Positions 43,058 through 54,200 of a stretch of DNA of 64,000 nt are shown here, one piece after another. A program made the translations under genes and the position numbers. Origin of the DNA: Hygrocybe punicea (lineage: Eukaryota > Basidiomycota > Agaricomycetes > Agaricales > Hygrophoraceae); NCBI GenBank assembly GCA_963556145.1, contig OY744462.1, positions 8,060,001-8,124,000 on the forward strand, in the 5' to 3' direction. Below the pieces are notes generated by a model. It was not told where the DNA came from. It worked only from the letters and a program-made list of their open reading frames with translations, and did not search any database. How positions within the stretch are numbered: position 1 is the first letter of the stretch; the number at the start of each line of letters is the position of its first letter.

Positions 43058-44404
43058 CTAGTGTTGCCGTAGTTCGGTTCCGAACCTAGCCGAACCCGGT
43101 TCAAACCCCGAACCGAACCCGAGGTTCAGTCTAAGTTCAGCCAAGTGCTGAACCGGACCGCGGGTTCAGTTCCGGGTTTCAAGGCCCGCCGGATTTCCTG
43201 AACGGCTCCAAACCGCGTCCAAACTGCGAACGCAGCTATTTTTACGGTATTTATTTCATTTGTTTTTCGTATTTCTTGACTTACTATTTCGTGTTAAATG
43301 GTATCATGTGACCGGCCGTGACCGTGTAGCTTTCACGCAACACAACATCAACACGCAACACAACATCAACACTCAACGCAAAGGTCAGTTTCAAGCTTTT
43401 CTTAACTTTACTAATGTCATTTGCGACAGGGAACTCGACCGCGACCACGTCGCGGCCACACCCATCTTGGCACAAGATGGATGCCAACGCCAACCCAATG
43501 CCAACGGACGTGCGACAGCTGCAACACCACCACCACCACCACCACCACCACCAGCGGCGGCAACAGAAATGGGAACGGCTATGGCAACCAGGCAACGACG
43601 ATGGCAACGGCCAGCAGCAGCAGCAACAGCAGAAGCAGCAGCAGCAGCAATAGAAGCAGCAGCACTGGCAGCAACGGCAGCAGCAACAGAAGCAGCAGCG
43701 CCGGCAGCAACGGATGCACGACAGCTGCAACACCACCACCACCACCACCACCACTACCACCAGCGGCGGCAACAACAACGGCAACGACAACCACGACGGC
43801 CAGCAGCAGCAGCAGCAGCAACGGCAACGGCAACGGCAGCGGCAGCAGCAACGGCCACGACAGCAGCGGCAGCAGTGGCAGCAGCAACGGCGACGGCAGC
43901 AGGAGCAGCGACGGCAGCGGCAGCAACGACGGCAGCAACGACGGCAGCAGTGACGGCAGCAGCAGCAATGGCGGCAACAGCGGCAACGGCGGCAACAGCA
44001 GCAACGCCACGGCAATGGCAGCAGCAGCAACAGCAGCAACGGCAGCAACGGCAGCGGCAGCAGCAGCAGCAGCAACAACGCCAACGGCTGCAGCAACAGC
44101 AGCAACGCGACGGCAGCAGCAGCAGCAGCAGCACCGGACGGCTCCCCCGCAGCCCAACTACCTCGCGAAGTGTAGCGCCGTATCAATTGATACGTGCCTG
44201 CCATTCGCGAGGAGAACGGAGCTCACGGGGTGAGCCAACCTCGGTCTGGGTTCAGACGCGGTCTGAACCCAGACCGAACGCGGCGAGATGGTTCAATGCC
44301 GTCCGGGTCCAGGTTTGGCCATGCGCCAAACCGGACCCGAAGTTCAGTTCGCGGTTCCGCCAAAAAGGCTCGGAACCGGACCGAACTGAACTTCGGCAAC
44401 ACTA
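43058..44404. mobile_element. Non-autonomous hAT-like element with trinucleotide core
   Basis: 1347 bp. Ends TAGTGTTGCCGTAGTTC and, inverted, TAGTGTTGCCGAAGTTC. Perfect 8-bp duplication TGGAAACC (43050-43057 and 44405-44412). Both subterminal parts are packed with GAACC/GGTTC words (CCGAACC, GGTTCAG). The core from about 43490 to 44140 is CAG/CAA/GGC/ACC trinucleotide sequence that reads open in several frames. Insertion lies at the third intron-exon border of the hydrolase copy. Confidence 0.9.
43490..44145. repeat. Imperfect CAG/CAA/ACC trinucleotide tract
   Basis: About 650 bp of GC-rich trinucleotide repeats, mixing CAG, CAA, GGC, ACG and ACC. It produces poly-Q, poly-A and poly-S frames on the plus strand and poly-L/poly-C frames on the minus strand. 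Confidence 0.85.
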
Positions 44405-44720
44405 TGGAAACCTCTCGCAAAAATGCAAGATATGGGTATAGACCGATCTGAAACCCAAACGTGTAAACACAGACACAGACAAGACATCATAGGGACACAC
44501 TCCTATGCCGTGGATGAAGAGAATGGGCGGTTTGCTCTTGGGATGGTGTGGTCGATACCAGTAAGGGATGTGGGAGGACGGCGAAGATCGTGATAGCAAC
44601 GTTAATGGACGAGGGGGGAATACCTGGCACCATTGTCGAATGGTGTAATGTCTGAACCCGTAGTGAAGTAGAACCAATGATGTGTATGAATCTACACCTG
44701 CAACAATCTACAGTCACCGT

Positions 44721-46626
44721 TGGAGAGGTACCGAGGTACCTCTCCGGGGGCTCACGCAGGACTTGAGGTGGAAGTCGACTGGATAGGATAGGAATGGGTC
44801 TCTCTACTACATCAGGAAGGCTACTAACTAGGTCAACCGTGGGAACCCAGTCACGTGACTGCCAGGTCCCACTACTCCAAGTGCCCCTTTTCCTCATGGC
44901 GACGCCCTCGTCGCCAACTGCTACAGAAAAGAACACAAAACAAACGAAACTGACCAAAAAACTCTAAAGCCACAACTCCCAGTCCCTCAGAAAGCCTTGA
45001 CTCAAGGCCAGGGCCTTATATCGTGAAGCGGGAAGTCGTCCTCGCGCAGGGGGCGGTAGATGACCAGACTCTATAGAACTCCTCTCTCAAACTCAAACTC
45101 TCTGAATGCCTTCCTCGCGAGGGTTAGGGCTTACGACGCAAGATCCAAAATCGCTTGAATTGCTCTGGCAAGTACTCAGTGCAGCGTGCAAGTTCTGGTG
45201 ATCGAAAACGTAACGGTGTTGGTGGAACTAGGTGAACAGGTGTATGAACAAGTGTAGTGACGGCTCGTAGGTAGACTTTAATCGACATCCAGAGGTGGGG
45301 GGGAACGGGGACGAGACTGTGATAAAAGCTATAATAAATGATAGGGCATAGGGTTGTACTAACGAGGGCATAGTATCTCGACGTGAAGAGGGTAGGCGTA
45401 TCACGCGAAGGGATCGCGGCGGTTCGTTGGGTCGGCATGGGGTACATGGTGCCGTTGGGTTGTCCTTGGTAGTCACCACGGTCGAGAACGGGGCCACGGG
45501 GAGCTGAACAAGGGCTCGCGGGGCCGGGCATGGTGCAAGAAACCGGCCGGGGGGTGGTGACGTGGCGGAACGCGGTGGGGGTCTGGGGGTGGTGGGCACG
45601 GTCCGTTCGTGGTATTGGAGGCAGGTGGGGTGCTCCGGGATGGTGAACGGGTGGGCCGCGAGTGTCGTGAGTCGACCTGGGGCCGGCTACGTTGGTGGAA
45701 TGGAGCCGCGCGATGGTGACGTGGCGCGGGGCTGGGGTGTCTGGAGGTGACGGCGGGGGTTCGTTTGGTGCAACGAAGGGGAACGGGGGGTCCTGGCCGG
45801 TGGAACGATGATGCCGGGAGTCGAATGAGTCCGTGTAGGGGTGGGGGTGACGAGAAACGGGGGTCTAAAAGTGGTGACGTGGCAGATCCGTGGGGTGACC
45901 AAAAGGGCGGGACGGCTTCGTTTGGGGCAACGAAGCGCGGTGGGGGGTTCTTCTGGGCAGGACGTAAGCACCGGGTCGTCGAGCGTGGATGTAGGGACCG
46001 AGATGGATACGTGTGGGGCCGGGGAATGCTAAAATATGGGGGGTCGAAAGGTGGTGACGCGGCTGTATGCGGGTGGCCGTTGGGCGTCAAAAATGGACGA
46101 CGTGGGGCAGAACGGGGGCCGTAAGACGTCCAAGGAAGGCTTGAGAGGCCGTCCTGGGTCTGAGAAGAAAAAACCGGGCGTGGACGCAGGTGACGCGGCC
46201 TGGGGCTTTTGGGTGCTCGAAAAGGGTCGAGTCCGCGTCTCTGGGTCAACGATGGTCGACGCGGGGCCTTGGTGGACTGAGCAAGAGTGCTGGGGGGTAG
46301 CGCGATTGATGTACGGCTGTGAATGAAGAGAAAATCCGCCGTCGCGCAGCAGGGGGTGGTGAGGCCGAAAAGAGTCGTCTCGTGAGAAAATCCAGCAAAG
46401 AAAGGCAAAAAGAGGAGAAAGTCCAGAAAAAGAAAGCAGTGAGTCGAAAACACTCTCATCACCACGATGGAGAGGTACCGAGGTACCTCTCCGGGGGCTC
46501 ACGCAGGACTCGAGAGGTAAGACGGGATGGATAGGATGATGATGGACTGACTACTACATCGGAAAGGCTACTAACTAGGTCAACCGTGGGAGCCTGGTCA
46601 CGTGACTGCCAGGTCCCACTACTCCA
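44721..46626 (-). mobile_element. Small non-autonomous LTR retrotransposon 2
   Basis: LTRs 44721-44879 and 46470-46626 begin TGGAGAGGTACCGAGG and end CACTACTCCA. Flanks ACCGT and (A)CCAT fit a 4-5 bp target duplication with one change; the uninterrupted site is seen in copy 1 near 16755. On the minus strand, next to the right LTR, TGGTGATGAGAGTG is a primer-binding site like that of element 1. It has a proline-rich ORF only. Confidence 0.88.
45473..46465 (-). CDS. Proline-rich ORF of small LTR element 2
   Basis: 330 aa in one frame, starting 5 bp inside the 5' LTR border. The N-terminal 30 residues are hydrophobic (FLFLDFLLFLPFFAGF). The rest is rich in Pro, Ser and Arg with repeated RP/PP words (SPRPRHLRPRPVF, RPGPPVP). 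No known domain. GC-rich, with open frames on the other strand too, so coding is uncertain. The analogous place in the element at 47.4 kb holds a longer proline-rich ORF. Confidence 0.4.
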   Translation of the reverse strand: MVMRVFSTHCFLFLDFLLFLPFFAGFSHETTLFGLTTPCCATADFLFIHSRTSIALPPSTLAQSTKAPRRPSLTQRRGLDPFRAPKSPRPRHLRPRPVFSSQTQDGLSSLPWTSYGPRSAPRRPFLTPNGHPHTAASPPFDPPYFSIPRPHTYPSRSLHPRSTTRCLRPAQKNPPPRFVAPNEAVPPFWSPHGSATSPLLDPRFSSPPPLHGLIRLPASSFHRPGPPVPLRCTKRTPAVTSRHPSPAPRHHRAAPFHQRSRPQVDSRHSRPTRSPSRSTPPASNTTNGPCPPPPDPHRVPPRHHPPAGFLHHARPREPLFSSPWPRSRPW

Positions 46627-47365
46627 CCATGAATCCCAGTTATCTCTGCTACAATTGAATAGCACTCACCCTACCAAAGCAACGGCCTATGCAACATCAC
46701 CACAGGATCCAAGGTGAGTCTCATGCATTTGGCGTCTCCATTGTGCCCGCTGTTCAGTTTCTTTCCCAAATGCACTTCCATCTTGGTCACATAACTATGA
46801 GCTTCATCATGCCATTCCAGAGCCGCATGATTTCGGTCCGTCGAGAACAAGGCCCAGAATATCCAATCAATCATATTCTCTCGCTTGATGTCTGAAAAGA
46901 AGAACCAGCCATACGGATAACTATCGCCCGTAATATAGCCCAAGCATTTCTCCAAAAGCGCGTGTCTTCCTGCGCGGTCCAAAGGCGGCGGGTGATTCGC
47001 CCTCTGCAGAATCATTGAGTCAGCATCCAGCTACCAACGCCTCCATAGAACTCACCTTTTGCAGAAATGCACGCCTGGGGAGGAACACCAGAAAATAAAA
47101 CAACTGCAGGGTACACACAAGACCAAGGAGAAACCAAGAATTTCCGCAATGACAAACTGGCTACCAGATAGACCAAGAGATAGAGGGTGCTCGCCGGTGC
47201 GATGAGCGCGATGGATATTCTAATGAAAACGTATTCCTTCTTGCTTTTTCCAATCATCGCTCGGTGAGGATGTCCATCAGCAAAACATCTTTTTCATTGT
47301 TTGGTCATCCACTGTTTGCGGAAGTATGACACCTTTTTATCCCTCTACAATTCTTTATATGCCGT

Positions 47366-49981
47366 TGTAGAGACATCTATATCTCTGGGTACGTATTCAC
47401 TCATTTTACTATATTCTCTATTTGTTCTATTATTTGTATGTAGTGGCTGTTGTAAATAGTCACAAACAAGTTGAGTTTTGGGTTTTGACCCCAGGGACAA
47501 CGATCTCGCACACAACGAATCCGCGCCTACCCAGGCTGCGTTCACCACATCTGGAGCCCACCGCGAGGAGTGTCAAGCTCACTTCACCTTTCCCTCTTTG
47601 AATTCACCATTTTTACACCTTTCTCTCTCTTTCTGGCAGCAACAGCGCCCCATAGTCAACAGCGCCCCGTATTCGTCAGCATTTCGAGCACCCCTAGTCT
47701 TCTGTCAGCTCTTAGACCCATCCCCGATGTTTTCGACACCTCAGTATACTTTCTTTGTACCAGTTGCGCCTCCTTGGCTGCAGAACACGGCTCTTTTGCC
47801 TTTTTGTCACGGCATCACAGCCACGTCACACGGTGTTCAATACATCCCCCCCTCCGCATTTCCCATTTATTTCACTAATCCCGCCACCTCCACTCATTTC
47901 AACACATCCAATGGACCCGGTATTCAACGCCCCACAGATCCCGCTCGAAAAACCGCGCCCGGAAAGCCCCAAAACGGCCGCAACGAGCCCGTCCAACAAG
48001 GAGCGCCTCACGCGCGTCCGACGCGTAACGGACGATTCGTAGATGAAGGAAGACAAACCCAATGCAACGGATGTTGCATGTACGGTCATAGGTACGCCCC
48101 CCGTCGTTCCCGTGGTTGCCGCGCAGGTAAACGCGTCCGCGCGCGCAAATCCAACGTGAATACGCGTATTGACGCGTCTCCACCCGTTTCCGCCTCGTTT
48201 CGGCCCCCGTCTTCGCGTACGCCCTCGCAATCGTCCCCAGAGGTGTTCCAACACACGCCGCCATCGTCTGCGCCCGCGCCGTCCCCGGAAAAATGCGTCC
48301 GCGCGCGCCAACGCGACCAAAATACGCGTATCGACGCGTCCCCCCTCGTTTCACACCCGAGTCGCCCCCCGTTTGCGCCTACGGACACGCCGTCGTACCC
48401 AGAGACGAACCTTCACGCGCCCCTACCGTTTTCGCCCTCGCCAGCCTCAGGACGACCCGCCCACGCGCCCCAACGCGTCGAAAACACGCGTATCGACACA
48501 ACCACCTCCGTTTCGCCCTCGTTTCGCCCGCCGTCACCGTCTACGCCCTCGCTGTCGTCCCAAGAGGCCAGCCGTGACATGCCCCCACCGTTTGAGCCCG
48601 CGTCGTCCCCAGGAATCCGAGCTAGCGCCCCGCAGACGCCGTTTTCAACATCGGCCCCCGTTTCTGCCCCCATTCCACTCCCATTTCGCCTGCCGTCAGC
48701 GTCTACGCCCTCTCCGTCGTCCCCGGATGCAAGCCACGACGTACACCCGTCGTTTGAACGCGCACCATCCCCAGGAAAACGCCTCCGCGCGCGCCCAAGG
48801 CCGATTTCCACGCGTCCCGGCGCGTCTGCCTCCGTTTCACCCCCGTTTCGCCCTGCGTTCGCGTCCACAGCCTCGACGTCGTCCCTAGAGGCGAACCGTT
48901 ACACGCCCCCGCCGTCTGTCCCCGCGCCGTCTCCAGAAAACCGTGCCGACACTCAACGGACGCCATTTTTGACCTGTCCCAGCGTATCCGCCCTCGTTTC
49001 ACCCTTGTGTCGCCAGCCGTCTACGTCTCCGCCCTCGCCGTCGTCCCCAGAGGCCATCCGTGACACGCCCCCGCCGTCTGAGCCCTCGCCGTCCCCAGAA
49101 ACCTGCGCCAGCCCCCAACATACCTTGTTTTTGACCAATTCCGCCACATCCGCCCCCGTTCCGCTCTCGTTTCGACCCCCGGCAGCCGCGTACCACCGCC
49201 AGGACCCCCATATCACCCTCCGTGACACCGTACAAGCCGCCCCCGCCGTGTTCGAGCCCCCAATGGACCCACGGACCAGCCCCTACGCCCACGTTCACGC
49301 CCCCACACCTCTGTATGGCCCCCTCCCGTCCCAAACGAGTCTGGCCCTGTCCCTCTTCGATGCCCCCAACACACCACGTCACCCGCTACCCCAGTCAACC
49401 CCGCATGCCCACGATCCACCCCATGGAGCCTCGCAGGCCCATTCGGTAGCCCATACCACGACCCCGCGCTCGACCCCGTCCTGCTACGCCCATGCACTGC
49501 CGCTCCATGATGACATACCCACTGCAACCCTGTGTGCTCTCGAGTCAGCATTGTTATCTCTTAAGGCTGTCAAAGTTTTGGAGCAAAAGTTGGTAAAGTT
49601 GGTGGATCGGTTGGAGAAGTTGGAAGACTTTGTGTTGGAAGATTCCTGTTGAGTTGATTGGATTTTTGTTTTTGTTTTGTTTTGTTTGTTTTGTTTTCAG
49701 TATTGTCCCTTCCCTCCCTCCCTTTTTCTTTTTCCTATTTCTTCCTCCCTTGCCTTATGTGAGACTGGGGACAGTCTCTATTTGTGTCCCTACTGGATGT
49801 AGAGACATCTATATCTCTGGGTATGTATTCACTCATTTTACTATATTCTCTATTTGTTCTATTATTTGTATGTAGTGGCTGTTGTAAATAGTCACAAACA
49901 AGTTGAGTTTTGGGTTTTGACCCCAGTGACAACGATCTCGCACACCCCGAATCCGCGCCTACCCAGGCCGCGTTCACCACA
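47366..49981 (+). mobile_element. Small non-autonomous LTR retrotransposon 3
   Basis: LTRs of 184 bp (47366-47549 and 49798-49981) start TGTAGAGACATC and end TTCACCACA. 4-bp duplication CCGT on both sides. Two bases after the left LTR comes TGGAGCCCACCGCGAG, a plausible primer-binding site complementary to a tRNA 3' end. No pol domains. One long proline-rich ORF fills the interior. Confidence 0.9.
47478..49652 (+). CDS. 724-aa proline-rich protein with seven 53-aa repeats (small LTR element 3)
   Basis: A single open frame that starts inside the 5' LTR (a later start, such as the ATG at 47727, is possible) and ends before the 3' LTR. A basic, Cys-containing stretch (CNGCCMYGHRYAPRRSRGC, near residues 197-215) precedes about seven tandem copies of a roughly 160-nt unit beginning near 48157, 48323, 48482, 48640, 48801, 48962 and 49128. 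Unit pattern: NTRIDASP-VS-FRPP, then TPS-SSPEA, then PPP-EPAPSPE. The C-terminus is a leucine-rich heptad coil (KVLEQKLVKLVDRLEKLEDF). The layout of basic part, long repeat and coiled coil suggests self-assembly, as a gag-like protein could do, but there is no sequence match to gag. Function unknown. Confidence 0.6.
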   Translation: MGFDPRDNDLAHNESAPTQAAFTTSGAHREECQAHFTFPSLNSPFLHLSLSFWQQQRPIVNSAPYSSAFRAPLVFCQLLDPSPMFSTPQYTFFVPVAPPWLQNTALLPFCHGITATSHGVQYIPPSAFPIYFTNPATSTHFNTSNGPGIQRPTDPARKTAPGKPQNGRNEPVQQGAPHARPTRNGRFVDEGRQTQCNGCCMYGHRYAPRRSRGCRAGKRVRARKSNVNTRIDASPPVSASFRPPSSRTPSQSSPEVFQHTPPSSAPAPSPEKCVRARQRDQNTRIDASPLVSHPSRPPFAPTDTPSYPETNLHAPLPFSPSPASGRPAHAPQRVENTRIDTTTSVSPSFRPPSPSTPSLSSQEASRDMPPPFEPASSPGIRASAPQTPFSTSAPVSAPIPLPFRLPSASTPSPSSPDASHDVHPSFERAPSPGKRLRARPRPISTRPGASASVSPPFRPAFASTASTSSLEANRYTPPPSVPAPSPENRADTQRTPFLTCPSVSALVSPLCRQPSTSPPSPSSPEAIRDTPPPSEPSPSPETCASPQHTLFLTNSATSAPVPLSFRPPAAAYHRQDPHITLRDTVQAAPAVFEPPMDPRTSPYAHVHAPTPLYGPLPSQTSLALSLFDAPNTPRHPLPQSTPHAHDPPHGASQAHSVAHTTTPRSTPSCYAHALPLHDDIPTATLCALESALLSLKAVKVLEQKLVKLVDRLEKLEDFVLEDSC

Positions 49982-50266
49982 CCGTCCATAAATTTGAACT
50001 TCGTGTATAAAACTCTCGCAAAATCGCTTGAAGTGGGCAACCCTCGGTAAGATCTGGTTGCACAAGATATGACCATCAAAAAGGTTTTAAGGGCTCAATA
50101 ATGATTATAGAAAATTTAACTGCCTCGCAAAGGGTGAATAAAAAATAGGTTGCCCATGTATGACACGGAAAACGTTTGAGGACCACGGGAAATTTGTATA
50201 AAAGTCCGGCAGCCTGGCAAATGGTAAAGCAATATTAATAACGAATACAACTGCTAAGAGTAATTG

Positions 50267-50321
50267 TTTGTACATTTGTTTGGGCGCAATGCTTGGACAT
50301 TGCGCCCAAATAATGTACAAA
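50267..50321. repeat. Strong hairpin
   Basis: TTTGTACATT..TTTGGGCGCAATG, a 6-nt loop, then CATTGCGCCCAAA..AATGTACAAA. A stem of more than 20 bp with one small internal mismatch. Confidence 0.8.
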
Positions 50322-50615
50322 TACTAGTATACTTGTTTGGTGGTTCGGTTTCACACTGGAATTGGTATAGTATCGTAAAGTAAACTACAGGGCTGTATCA
50401 TTTCTGGAAGGCAATGGGCCACCAATTCAGACAGTATTGGTTGTTGGTACTTAAAGTGGGAGGGGCAGCAAATCTCGGAAACCTTAATAATTTAATTACT
50501 GTAACACTGCATCTGAGTCCGTGCTACAAAGATGCATAACCATTGTCGACCTCAACGTCTCCCTCACCATCATCTGGACCAAGGTCAGAGTCATCTACCA
50601 GGTCTTCTGTCTCAC

Positions 50616-51258
50616 TATGGCCAGTCAGGGGTACACCCGCAGTGCTCTGGGGCTGTACTCGGACCCGTACCCGTCACGGGTACATACCCGAGGCCAAAAG
50701 TACGGGTATGGCACGGGTTTTGCAGGGGTACAGGAAGAAACATGCAAAATACCCCATTTTTACCTGTTTTTGGTGGTTTTTATGGTTATTGTGGACAGAA
50801 TACTGGCCGGATCCCTTTAGTGTAAAGGAACACAATGTTTAAAATACTGTGGGGAGTGTTGAGAGCATTTTTACATATTTTTACAAGCAATGATTCCCAT
50901 ATATCCCTCAAAAACATGCAAAATACCCCATTTTTACCTGTTTTTGGTGGTTTTTATGGTTATTGTGGACGGAATACTGGTCGGATCCCTTTAGTGTAAA
51001 GGAGCACAATGTTCAGAATACTGTGGGGAGTGTTGAGAGCATTTTTACATATTTTTACAAGCAATGATTCTCATTATATCCCTCAAAAATAGCGAAAAAT
51101 ACCCCAAAAATTGAGTTTTTGATGTTTCTTCTCCCAAAAAGAATACAGCCCATACCTGCGTGGGTACTGCGGGTATTCTGAGGCTGGACTCGTACCCGTA
51201 ACCCGTGGTACCCGTACTCTTAACCCCTGGGGGTATTGCATACCCTTGACCTGCCCTA
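50616..51258. mobile_element. hAT-type MITE with internal tandem duplication
   Basis: 643 bp. Ends TATGGCCAGTCAGGGGTA and, inverted, TAGGGCAGGTCAAGGGTA. Perfect 8-bp duplication TGTCTCAC (50608-50615 and 51259-51266). Subterminal GGGTAC/GTACCC words. Inserted in the last exon of the Plavaka gene. Confidence 0.88.
50739..51087 (+). repeat. Tandem duplication of about 174 bp
   Basis: 50739-50912 is repeated at 50913-51087 (both start AAACATGCAAAATACCCC and end ATATCCCTCA) with a handful of differences. It lies within the MITE. Confidence 0.9.
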
Positions 51259-54200
51259 TGTCTCACTATCATCTGATTCAGAGTCGCTGCTGGCTGGATC
51301 GCTCTGAGTCATATCTATCTCCCCACCACAGTCATTCTCCTCCATAACGAGATTGTCTTCAGGGTTCAAATCCATGGGGCTGGGATTGGTATGTCCAACG
51401 CTTCCTCCAATGTAACGCATAAACATGTCTCTATCAACAAAACTAGGGGGTTTGTTAGCCTGAAGACAGTCATTGAGAGTTGAAACTCAGAGACAGTACA
51501 TCATGACATAAAAGGCTACCCAATCATCCGTTTCTCCAGCAGGTCATGCAATTGAGTTAGGAACAGAGAGCAGATCAGATGTATGCCCATCCATAAAGGC
51601 TGGGATGAGATGGCAGCCACGGATCACAAGGGATGGATCGAGGAAACCGAATGTCCAGTTGTCCGTATCACATAAGAAACCAACTTTTGGTAGTCGAGCG
51701 AATTTCGGACCAAATCGATATCCCGGTACCATACCGAACCACCGAACCCAAAGAAACTCCATCATTTGCTTCGATCTGTTCCTCGCAGAGGGTCCAATAT
51801 GGTATACTTGAGCATGGAAAACACCAAGCACCCGGGCATACCAGAATGGATGAGCATCTGAATCAGCATCGGTCTCTCGAGATAGGACCATAACATCACA
51901 CAGAGTGCGAGGATTCATTGAGTCTTGATCACGGCGAACATCGTATGTGGTAAAATTGACCCTGAGGACTTTGGATGAGTAAATACAGTTGTCGATGATG
52001 CGAACAGTGTTCCGATCATTGTCTGTGAAGTTGTATTCCATCATAATCCAATCTGAGAAGATGCGAGAGAAGGTGGTCCTTGAGCTTAGGAACAAAGTTC
52101 TGCCAGAATGATGAATAGTAGGTCTCAGTGGATGGGAGTACATACTTTTGTAGCGGGGTCATGAGAGGACTCCTTTTCAAATGAGAAGGCATCCTGAAAA
52201 TGCTTACGGCTCTCGGAGATATGATGGTGCATTTCGGTATCAGCGTATGGGAGAGGGTCATTCTCGGAAAAGTCAACATGGTGATGATGAGTTGTCTTTG
52301 CTTTCGGGCTAGCCTGGGATCGGTGGGCTCTAAGAAGGCATGTCTCACGGTGTTCATGTCGGGTCATCTGTCTGATAGCCTGGTTCTTATTGGTCCGTCC
52401 ATACAGCCATTTTGCGTGACGATGTTCAAGCTCTCCCTAAACGTGATGTTGATGTTATGCTTCAAGAATGAGGTAGAGAACGTACAGTCTGGGTAGAGTA
52501 TGAATCTGTCCTGCCAAACATCCGTATTGTATGGACATAATCAGCTAAGGCATGGAACTTATACGTAGAGAGATTGAGTAACTTCGTCTTTCTCTCCTTG
52601 GCTGGCATTGCTTGAGCTGGTGGCCCTTTAGATTGGGGACTGGAAGCTTCTGAAATCGCATCATGGGTGGTTGGGGTAGGCAACGCCGACGTTTGACTTG
52701 AGAATCCAGTTTTGGCCTGGCGTTTTTGTTGCTTCCTCTTCCTTGCAGCAACCTCCCTTGGCAACTCGACAGTGGCAAAAGCCAAACCCGTATCATCTCT
52801 GAATTTCCATAAGTCATGGCCAAGCTTGGTTGTGACTGAATCCATGCGAGTGAGTGTTAGATCTGTGTGCATGCGTAACTTGGCAAGTGCATGCCATTCT
52901 GCCAGTCGGTAGAGCAAATTAATGATGATCTTGTTATGGGGTTCAGGAAGAAGCCCATCAAAAACTGGGATTGCACACTATTAAGAGTTTCAGCCATTTC
53001 TGCACAAACAAGATACCAACTGACCTGCAACAGATCCTCATAGTTCCGCGCTGCGAGCTTTTTCATCTCAGATGCATTTGTAGAGAAGTATAAACCTCAT
53101 CAAAGCAACGTACTTTGGTACCGCAGGCCATCTGCCAGAACCGCCGGAAGGGTAAGAAATGAAACCTCAGTGCAGTCACATCCGTAATGGCAGCTTTCAT
53201 CACAGCCAAGAGAGACCGGTGGTGGAGCTGAGGGACAGGAAAGTCTTGGTTTGCACTCGTCTTGGCTGTTGGGATAGAAATGTGGACAGTTGATTCTGAC
53301 CAGTTGTCACTAGAGAATGGATTATCATCTCCAGATGATGACGATGCATTGAACCGTTTATACTCTCGACGTGTGCTGAAGCCAGCTAGATCCTCTACCT
53401 TGAAATCAGGAGCCCCGATGACTTCTGTTGCCAAACGATCTAATTCCACTTGTGATTTCTGGTTACTACTGGTCGTTACCCACTCAATGAAACGATAAAT
53501 AGACATGTTGGTGAAAGGCCATGGTGGCTCATGAGTGTTGTCAACACTAGATATGCTCGGCTGTTCCAATGGGGTTGAAATATGAGAATTTGACAAGTCC
53601 TTGAATGCCACAAAAGCATCAGGATCATAAGATGGACGATAAGGGTATTCACGGAGTAGTTGAAATAGATTCAATCCAGTGCGCAAGAAATCTTCTACTC
53701 GCGATGTGAAACGCGTAACAATTGTAGGTGGAGCTGCTTCCAACTCCGGGATTCGAAGAGGAATTGGTGTGGGACCCTCTGGTGGTATATCGTCATACCT
53801 CCGAGGGACACGATAGTTCTGGCGTGGCCTACCTGCCTTGGTAAGTGCAGGTGGAGGTGGTGAAGGAGCTGGTTTCTGAATTAATGATGACTCTGAAAGA
53901 GGGTGTGTGTCAGCCATTTGCGTGTTGGTGTCGCAGGATACATTCTGAATTACAATGAGATTTGACACACGAGCTTGTCTGGCCACATACCAATAAGAGC
54001 TGTCTTTTATTCCCCTCTGAGTCAATGACTCCTGTGGTATTATTGTGTCGTTTTCGGGCACCAGTAGCTTGTGCCAGCAATTTGCGTTTCTCAAGAGCAG
54101 TGAATTCATATGATTTGAAGATCTGACATCCATTCCGGTGTTTGGCAAGCCCACGCAGAGTGTCGAATTTGCGGGTAGTACAAAGTGCACAACAAGTGTA

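Larger units (their letters stand above)
42406..47257 (-). pseudogene. Broken second copy of the alpha/beta hydrolase, split by two elements
   Basis: All four exons of the 16106-17732 gene can be followed on the minus strand: 47257-47040, 46994-46670, 44677-44450 and 43050-42406. Defects compared with copy 1: a 9-bp in-frame loss near residue 19, an 8-bp loss in exon 1 that shifts frame (VYPAVVLF), a shift before the HFFWAEN segment near 42700, and loss of the LDH residues that contain the catalytic histidine (FYPHAMVF). A hAT-like element (43058-44404) and a small LTR element (44721-46626) interrupt it. Orientation is opposite to copy 1. Confidence 0.9.

Noticed and set aside
43260..44441. 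Long ORFs (393 aa plus, 306 aa minus)
   Set aside because: They are open only because trinucleotide repeats lack stops in several frames. The composition is poly-A/Q/S or poly-L/C and the frames run across a transposon border.
45562..46534. Plus-strand Gly/Arg-rich ORFs
   Set aside because: Antisense shadows of the proline-rich minus-strand ORF in small LTR element 2.
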